Assembly: GCA_013339895.1 (NCBI GenBank) | Contig: JABACO010000050.1 | Coordinates: 154,001 to 218,000, forward strand | Direction of reading: 5' to 3' | Source of the DNA: Ephydatia muelleri | Lineage: Eukaryota; Porifera; Demospongiae; Spongillida; Spongillidae | DNA: 64,000 bases | In this document: positions 57,157-64,000 of the stretch, piece after piece | Layout: every line of letters begins with the position of its first letter | How positions within the stretch are numbered: the stretch's first letter is position 1 | Made by a program: the position numbers and the translations under genes | Notes under the pieces: model-generated | What the model saw: the letters and a program-made list of their open reading frames with translations, nothing else | What the model was told of the DNA's origin: nothing | The model's database searches: none

Positions 57157-60062
57157 TCAAAGTTCTACAACATCAATATCTAATTTGGACCAGTGATGTG
57201 TTTTGCGAAGATGTATTTTAACTCCCTTAATGCAAGTAGACTTGAACTGGCAATCCGTAGCTGGGCACGACAAAGAAAGTTCACAATCATTTGGAGACGG
57301 TTCATCAGATTGGCTCTTGTGTTTGTGGTGTTGATGTATCTTAATGCCTTTTTGAGATTTGGAGGTTAAGGAACATAGAGGGAAAGGGCATGAGAAGTCA
57401 TTTGGCGAGTGGGGAGATTTTGCGCACTGACCATGTTTTTGTGTGTTATGGCTTTTCAGATATTTCTCACTAGTGAAATGTTTATTGCAAATAAGACAAT
57501 AGTTGTTGTTTGGGAGGGAAGATGCACCCTTGTGGCAGTCTCGTAACGTCCTAGCCTTCTCATGAAGATTTTCTTCCACTAAGGCTGCACCGCTAAAAAG
57601 TGAGGTTCTCCATTGTGACCTCAATACTGCAATGGTGCGCCAGTTGCTGGATATGCCAAACAAGGATAGATCTTTAGAAACACAATCCCTCCATCTAAGT
57701 TTCGGTTTGTGTTGCGGGCGCTTTGCAGATGCAATTTCCCCAAATAGAATTTGTTTTGGGAGTCTGTTATCCTCCATTCTATATATATGACCAAGCCATC
57801 GTAGTCTAGCCATGGAAATAAGTGTAGAGGCATGTTGGAGGTGAGATCTTACAAGAACAGTAGTGTCAGGAATATGATGGAAAGGATTAACATTTAAAGC
57901 CTGTCTAAGACATGACAACAAAAATGAATGAATACGACGCACAAGGTATGATGTAGTGGACCAGGTTTCTGCACCATAAAATAGTGCAGGTATGACTGTT
58001 GCATTGAAAACAGCAAGCTTGGTGTGTTTAGATAAGTTGGCATTATGCCATACCTTACCTTTCAATGCACTAAAAAGTTTAGCAGCTTTAGAAAGTCTGG
58101 AATTAATTTCATTGTCTAAGGAGACATCAGAGGACAGAACACTGCCCAGATACTGAAAAGCCGTAACAGTTTCAATTGTGGTTCCACGAATGTTGAAGGG
58201 GGAACTGCTTGTAGCGGATTGAGTTATGACCTTTGTTTTGTCAGTGCTAACACTTAGACCCCAGGAGCGAGCCACATGGGTGAATCGATCAATGAATCTT
58301 TGAAGAGCAGCACTATCGAGGCATCCTGTCATCACATCATCCGCAAAACGGAGGTCACAAATTCGAACTGACATTGGTAGTTTAGTGCCAGACCGTCTAA
58401 AAAGCTTACCATCCAGCCTATACTTAATTTCAACACCATCATTAAACTCGCTTAAGACTTGATGCATGACCGTATTGAAGTATAGGTTAAACAGGAAAGG
58501 TGCTAGTACACATCCCTGTTTGAGACCAGTTGTAACCTGAAAAGGATCAGATAGAACACCATCAACACGAACTGAGGCTTCCATATTTATATGAAGGCCT
58601 CTTAAAATGTGTACTAACTTTGATGGGAAGCCCAAACGTGCTAGTAGTAACCACAGGGCATGTCTAGGTACAGAATCATAGGCTTTCTTCAAATCAAAGA
58701 AACACATATACAGCTGACACATCTGCTCTCTTGCCTTCTCTTGCAGCTGTCGTGCAACAAAAATCATATCAATGGTCCCACGACATTTTCGAAAGCCACA
58801 TTGTGTCTCATCAAGGATTGACTCTGCAACAGGAGTAATGCGGTTTGCAAGGACACGTGCAAAGACCTTCCCTGCAACACTTAAGAGTGAGATGCCCCTC
58901 CAATTATCACAAAGTTGGAGGTTTCCTTTTTTGGGTAATGGAACGATGATAGAATCCACCCATTCCTTCGGAATCAATTCAGATGACCATACCTCAGTAC
59001 AGATTGTATGAAGGAAAGTAAGTGCTTGCTCACCACCATAGATCAACAACTCAGCAGGGATTCCATCCTTTCCAGCAGCTCGATTACACTTTACCTGTGA
59101 CAAAGCACATCTAACTTCTTCTACTGTAGGGGGTCTGGCCAGTTCCTCCATAATAGGCTGTTGTGGGATGATGTTAAACACACTGTCATCATAGGAGGAG
59201 GCAGTAGTATTCAAGACATGGTTAAAATGAGATCTCCAACGGTCCCTGATTTGAGTAGGGTCAGATATTACATTTGATCCAGACTTGTCTAGGACCGAGC
59301 GAATATGTACCTGCCTGTGGAATGAAAGAAGTTTCCACGATGAGAAGAGATTCTTCCAATCACCCTTAATATGAAAATGATTTAACTCTTCAGCTTTATG
59401 CTTCCACCACCCATTTTGTATCTTATGCACATGATACTTGACGTGGTTTCTCGCTGATCGATACTGGGTGAGAAGGTCAGCAGGAACTGAAATATTTGCT
59501 TTTCTCGCGGATAAAACCTGGCCGAGTAATTGTTTTTTACGTAGCAGCATTGGTTGGATGGTATCCAGATTGTCATAGAACCAGTCAGGTGTAGGTCGTT
59601 TTGAAGTAAAACCCAAATGATTGGTGGCAGCATTGATTACTGCTTTGGAGAAAGAACTCCAAAGTGTTTCAGATGTTTCATTGCTTGTTGCACGTGATGG
59701 TAATTGATGTAAAGCATCAGTAAGTGCCTGCTGGTACTGCATCACCACTTCAGGTTGTGACAACCGACTAACATCAAAACGCCTGTTAATAGAGCTGTTC
59801 AAGCGAACACGATGATGTGGTTTGCTAACAGGCATAACCATAGAGCTACCAACAAAGAAGTGGTCACTCCATACATCAACACTGTGATAGACTCTAGTAT
59901 CTTGCATTAGATAGCGATCCTTTTGCCTGGTAATGACAAAGTCTATCATATGAAGCGTTTTGGAACGAGGGTGCATCCACGTGCCCTTGTGCCAGGTCTT
60001 ATGGCAGAAAAAGGTGTTTGTAACACAAAGGCTATTCCGAGCACAGAACTCCAGTAGCAGGT
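57157..60062 (-). CDS. LINE-A: ORF2-like endonuclease/reverse transcriptase, 5'-truncated
   Basis: About 968 codons without a stop. The open frame starts further upstream (60210), but that part is only CATA repeat, so I begin at 60062. Order: C-terminal part of an APE endonuclease (TNTFF, HPRSKTLHMIDFVITR, SVDVWSDHFFVG with the catalytic SDH), linker, RT (IVPLPKKGNLQLCDNWRGIS, FFDLKKAYDSVPRHALW, GLKQGCVLAPFLFNLY, LRFADDVM catalytic Asp pair near 58330), thumb with RWLGHIYRMEDNRLPKQILF and WRDCVSKDL, then three C2H2-type fingers (CLICNKHF ... H ... H; CPFPLC ... H; CPATDC ... H ... H). It copies element RNA by target-primed reverse transcription. It lacks the start and about two thirds of the endonuclease. 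The clade is uncertain (CR1/Nimb/RTE-like). Confidence 0.85.
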
Positions 60063-60339
60063 AACCATACATACATACATACATACATACATACATACAT
60101 ACATACAACATACATACATACATACATACATACATACATACATACAGTACATACATACATACATACATACAATACATACATACATACAGACATACAATAC
60201 ATACATACACACATCATACACACACACATACATACACACACACATACCACACACATACATACATACACATACATACATACACCTACATACATACATACAT
60301 ACATACATACATACATACATACATACTACATTAAATACA

Positions 60340-60370
<31 letters not shown>

Positions 60371-60690
60371 CATACTATACATACAACATACATACATACA
60401 TACATACAGACATCATACATACATACATACATACATACATACATACATACATACATACATACATACAGACATACATACATACATACATACATACATACAT
60501 ACATACATACATACATACATACTACCTACATCATACATCATACATACATACATACATACACATACATACATACATACATATACATACCTACATACATACA
60601 TCATACATACATACATACATATACATACATACATACATACATACATACATACATACATACATACATACATACATACATCACATGCATACA
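60063..60690. repeat. CATA array, about 630 bp
   Basis: CATA units with many small variants (ACACA, ATCATA, ACAGTAC). It adjoins the 5' truncation of LINE-A at 60062 and the integrase fossil at about 60735. Open frames (CMYV) are artefacts. Confidence 0.9.
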
Positions 60691-60734
60691 TTGATATGAT
60701 ATTATGTACAGTACAAGCATATTTTTAAAATGAG

Positions 60735-61330
60735 AACAAATACTCTCCTGGTGCAGTTAATCATGCGGATGGGAGTGCCAAGGGTATTGCTGTCTGATAA
60801 TGGTACTGAATTTTGCAATGAACTCAATGATACCCTTAATGAAGTGCTTGGTATCAAGAAAAGGCTCACAACACCATATCACCCACAAGTGAGTTTATAG
60901 TTATTTGAAGTACATGTGGCTTGAATATAAATGAACAAGTACTACTACTTGTTTGTATAAATGACGTCTAATATCATTGAAAGAAATATCAGACTTTTTC
61001 TCTGATTGTAGGCTAATGGACTTGATGAACGTTATAATCAGACTTTACAGAATATGCTGGTCAAATTTGTATCCTCTAAAAAATAAAAATGGAGCGTATA
61101 CCTGGACACTTGTGCATTTGCTTACAATACATCTCGTCATAATTCCACAAAGTTTACACCTTTCTATCTGATGTATGGCCGTCTTCCTGTTGATGCAGAC
61201 CTACAGATTGAGTCTCCTGAGGAACTACATACTGGTTATTTTGAATTAAAAGATCCAGATTTGGCGTCAAAAGAATATGGGTTAGTCTTGGAAGTAGCAA
61301 AACAAAAATATTCACTCAAAACCTGGAGAG
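60735..61330 (+). pseudogene. Ginger/Gypsy-type integrase core fossil
   Basis: Core part with LIMRMGVPRVLLSDNGTEF, TPYHPQ, then after an intron-like gap NGLDERYNQTLQNMLVKF, CAFAYNTSRHNSTKFTPF and YLMYGRLPVD. These are the late DDE-core motifs of Gypsy-type integrases, including the D-N-G-x-E-F block. The gap (about 60891-61012) begins GTGAGT and ends TTGTAG, which suggests a spliced gene as in Ginger-type DNA transposons. The zinc-finger part is missing. Broken, several breaks overall; moderately old. Confidence 0.7.
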
Positions 61331-61479
61331 TTTAAAGTCAATGCATTAGTGCTAAAATTGGATTTAAACGGGGAAAAAAACCAAGGGAGGCAATTTAAGA
61401 TGGTGGTTCCTCAAAAAAGATGCCTGATTCAGGAGAGAACTCTATTGAATTCTCCTGACAGAGTGACTTGATTCATCGT

Positions 61480-61770
61480 CATCTTCTTTTGATGATGGGT
61501 CATCAACATAGATGTCAGGTTTCAGAGGAAACCCCTTTGTTTCATCATGATCAGATTGAAAATGACTTAAACTGTTTTTTTCAGAAGAACGATCATCAAC
61601 AGAACTTGTTTTGCAACGTTCTGAAATAGAGGCTGAGGGGTTGGGGTGGATGATTTTGAGATGGCTGCCTGTGGCACGAATTGTAATGTCTTTGCTATCT
61701 TGCAGTTTATAGACACCATGAGGAAGGCAAATGAGGATTTTGTATGGACCCACAAATCTATCCTTTAAGG
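61480..61770 (-). pseudogene. integrase C-terminal (GPY/F-like) part, opposite strand
   Basis: On the minus strand PLKDRFVGPYKILICLPHGV, then YKLQDSKDITI and HLKIIHPNPS form a GPY/F-type module of Gypsy/Ginger integrases, followed by an acidic Ser-rich tail. It lies between the core and the Cys-rich/protease part but in reverse orientation, so the element is rearranged here. Confidence 0.6.
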
Positions 61771-62720
61771 GTGGTGTCCATGCCTCTGATGATGACAGCA
61801 CGGGTGCCTCATATTGTGGGTGCAAGACCAGGTGTGCGACAAGACGGTGTCCATGTAAGCAGATTGGTTCAGTTTGCAGAAAGTACTGCCACCCCAACAG
61901 AACATGTGTCAATTGGCAGCAGAAACCTTCTGAAGCAGAACTCAGCTGCCTTAGTTCAGAGGAAGGCACAGGTATTTCTAGTGGTGTAAAGGTGTGGACT
62001 ACAATAGGAGAGACAACATTGTTGGAGGAAGATTAAAATGTTTTGATGAACGGTGGATGGCTGAATGACAAAATCATTCATGCTGGGATGCAACTTCCTC
62101 AAGCTGCTTTTCCTCATTTATCAGGATTTCAAAACCCTATCTTGCAGGTCACAAACTGTTTTGACATCCAAAGAAGCACTGAATTTATTCAATGTCTGAA
62201 TGTTGCTGGGATGCATTGCATCACCATAGCAACAGTAGGCTGCACTCATGGAACTGTCAGGGTATACGACAGCTTGAATAAGAAGTTGACTAAGTCTCTA
62301 AAGAATACGGTTGCAGATATTTTGCACTCCAGCATGAAGAAAATTGAAGTAGAGTATGTAAATGTTCAGTATCAGCTGGGCTCAGATGACTGTGAACTAT
62401 TTGCTATTGCAAATGCTTGTGAAATTTGCTTTGGTAGAGACCCGTCAGTTGTGAAATACACCCAAAAAGACATGAGGAAGCATTTGGGAAAAGCATTTGA
62501 TACGTTAAAACTGATGCAGTTTCCTTCAAAGTTGCGCAGAGTCTCACAACAGTTGTCACAAAGGGAATTCATTAATATATATTGCACTTGCAGATTGCCA
62601 AACAACGGTCGCCAAATGATACAATGTGCAGTTGCAAAGAATGGTACCATGTAGATTGTGTAGGAGCACCAAAAAATGTATTGAACAATAGTCTTTATTG
62701 GTGTTGTGGTTGTGAATAGT
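61765..62720 (+). pseudogene. Cys-rich, Ulp1-like protease and PHD region of the Ginger-type fossil
   Basis: Three parts on the plus strand. First a Cys-rich CXC-like motif (YCGCKTRCATRRCPC ... C ... CHPNRTCVNW, about 61800-61920). Then an Ulp1-type protease-like domain (about 62040-62540): GGWLNDKIIHAGMQL, TVRVYDSLNK and VQYQLGSDDCELFAIANACE, where QLGSDDCELF marks the Gln and Cys region. Last a PHD-finger-like C-terminus with YCTCRLPN, EWYHVDC and WCCGC (62580-62717). Ginger1 transposases are known to carry Ulp1- or OTU-type proteases after the integrase. Ulp1 enzymes cut SUMO-like proteins; the role in transposition is unknown. The copy is broken. Confidence 0.65.
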
Positions 62721-62729
62721 TTCATTTCA

Positions 62730-63720
62730 CTGTATCTTATCGTTCAAGTACTGGTTATATTCATAACAGACAACAATTGTTTAAAAATAAGGTCCGGACC
62801 ACTATTTTCAAACCGAACCAATTAACATTTCAGTGATAATTTTGGTCCGGGACCAAAATTATCGCGGACCAATTTCCAGTGACAGTCCTGTTGCTATTGA
62901 TTTAGTTACATTTTACATTACAGAAATACCGCTGCGCAAAGTTAAGTTCATTTTCCCGGTCGTTTCGTGCCAATAATTTGGCTAACCGTTGTAAGAATGG
63001 GGAAAATCATTGGCACGGATTACTTTGCACACTGAGTTGTACTGTATTTACGTAAGTAAATATTAAGGAACAGAACAATCAATTGTAAAAATACACCTCT
63101 AGAAATTGAAGCGATTTGAACGGCAGTTTTGAACCCCATGTGATATCGGACCTCGTACCATCAGCAATGAGCTTGTGCAAGTCACCAATTAAACATACAC
63201 ATAGAGAAATAAAGTAGTATGAAGTGATGGAAAGATGACGTCGATAACCGGTCGGACCATATAGCGATTCAAACGTGGTACATGTTTATATAATCATGTA
63301 ATTATACATTTTTAGAATAGGTCCCATTTCGCGGAAATGTTCCCATACATGCATGTACCCAGAAACCAGCTGTCCTAATAAGTTTAAACTACTGACAATA
63401 GGTTAATAAAAACATTCTATGGGTTAGGCTGGAGCAGACAGAGAGAGGTCAGATAATGTGAAGCTCAGTAACAAGATCTAACGCTGATAATGGAGAGAGG
63501 ACGGATACGAATCCCGCAAGGGCAGTCATTAACTATGCAAGTGCGAAAGATTATTCGACTGCAGCTGCTTGTGGGTTTACTATTCCCAACACACTCATGT
63601 GCAAGTGGCACTGGGATGATTTACGGGGTAGTGAGCTGACGAAAGCACTATATAAGGCCATCCCCAATCACTGCTTAGCAGTGCGCTAAGACTGCGACAG
63701 GTTTTACGAGTTGCTGCGTA
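62730..63720. other. no gene seen
   Basis: Non-coding. GGTCCGGACC and GGTCCGGGACC palindromic words occur near 62790-62860. A reading near 63527-63690 (VINYASAKDYSTAAACGFTI) vaguely resembles a helix-turn-helix start, which is not enough for a call. Confidence 0.3.
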
Positions 63721-63721
63721 A

Positions 63722-64000
63722 GCGCGCAGCTCTATCGCTAGTAGATACAATTCTGCAAAAGGCTGTGAAAAAAGATCCATTCTTCATAGCTCAACAACTG
63801 TTCATGCTCAAAAATGTAAGCTCACGAGTTACGATGACTGCGTACAATTGCTAGCAGAGTTTGAGAGCATCACGCTTACATGTAACGGACAAGAACAGGA
63901 AATTGACAGACTGTACGAAGAAATTAAACAACTTGGCACATTTAGAAATCTCGGGTCAATCAATGGCAAGCTGCCCCGACGACCCGCAGAAAAAAAACTA
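63722..64000 (+). CDS. open frame running off the window, unrecognised
   Basis: About 91 codons open to the last base, with no ATG near its start; it would have to be an internal exon if real. It reads KLTSYDDCVQLLAEFESITL, then NGQEQEIDRLYEEIKQLGTF, which looks like a short coiled helix. No family recognised. Confidence 0.25.

Noticed and set aside
60063-60210. N-terminal 49 residues of the long LINE frame
   Set aside because: They are encoded by CATA repeat; the LINE sequence proper starts at about 60062.
63400-63520. Possible tRNA because of an ACGAATCCCGC-like T-arm
   Set aside because: No matching acceptor stem or anticodon arm could be folded by eye.

Overview
The window looks like a piece of a marine invertebrate genome, and a sponge is my best guess. 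Support for this is indirect: very short introns (53 to 61 bp in the one multi-exon gene I could splice), constant ATGTACATGT-type words, dinucleotide and tetranucleotide repeats everywhere, and transposon proteins of kinds common in sponges and cnidarians (ZMYM1/THAP12-like hAT, Ginger/KRBA2-like integrase, PGBD4-like piggyBac). There is no bacterial-type operon structure, no rRNA and no convincing tRNA. Almost everything recognisable is transposable. The one good host-gene candidate is a small secreted-peptide gene at 40.2-40.5 kb.

Layout. 0-12 kb: diverged repeats, then a hAT gene remnant (3.06 kb onward) split by a 7.55-kb CACTA-type element (4083-11633, 3-bp target duplication ATC). That element holds a fold-back repeat cluster and two minisatellites. 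11.8-19.6 kb: a nested stack. A fold-back MITE is split by a CACTA-type element (12162-19539). That element is itself interrupted by a Mutator-like element carrying a RecQ-helicase fragment, a P-like element, a 26-bp palindromic micro-insertion and another CACTA-like element with a THAP fragment. A second copy of the same CACTA family at 47983-49794 lacks all four insertions and so acts as an empty-site control. 20.6-24.3 kb: a second dead hAT gene containing a palindromic MITE. 26.1-29.8 kb: a degenerate modular repeat without genes. 30.2-31.6 and 60.7-62.7 kb: broken Ginger/Gypsy-type integrase fossils; the second includes Cys-rich, Ulp1-protease and PHD parts.

32.6-39 kb: microsatellites, LINE scraps and tandem repeats. 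40.2 kb: the secreted peptide with TATA box and poly(A) signal. 42.9-45.1 kb: a Mutator-like element whose inverted repeats have expanded into GGAGCA arrays. 46.9-53.3 kb: a dead LINE whose first ORF is split by a 5.5-kb piggyBac element (47405-52924, TTAA duplications). The piggyBac transposase reads through four phase-consistent exons. 53.8-60.7 kb: two head-to-tail copies of one LINE family, both 5'-truncated at about the same protein position and both embedded in ATGT/CATA arrays; one copy keeps an uninterrupted reading frame.

The genes do not form a pathway. The window records successive insertions, and target-site duplications plus paralogous empty sites give their order.
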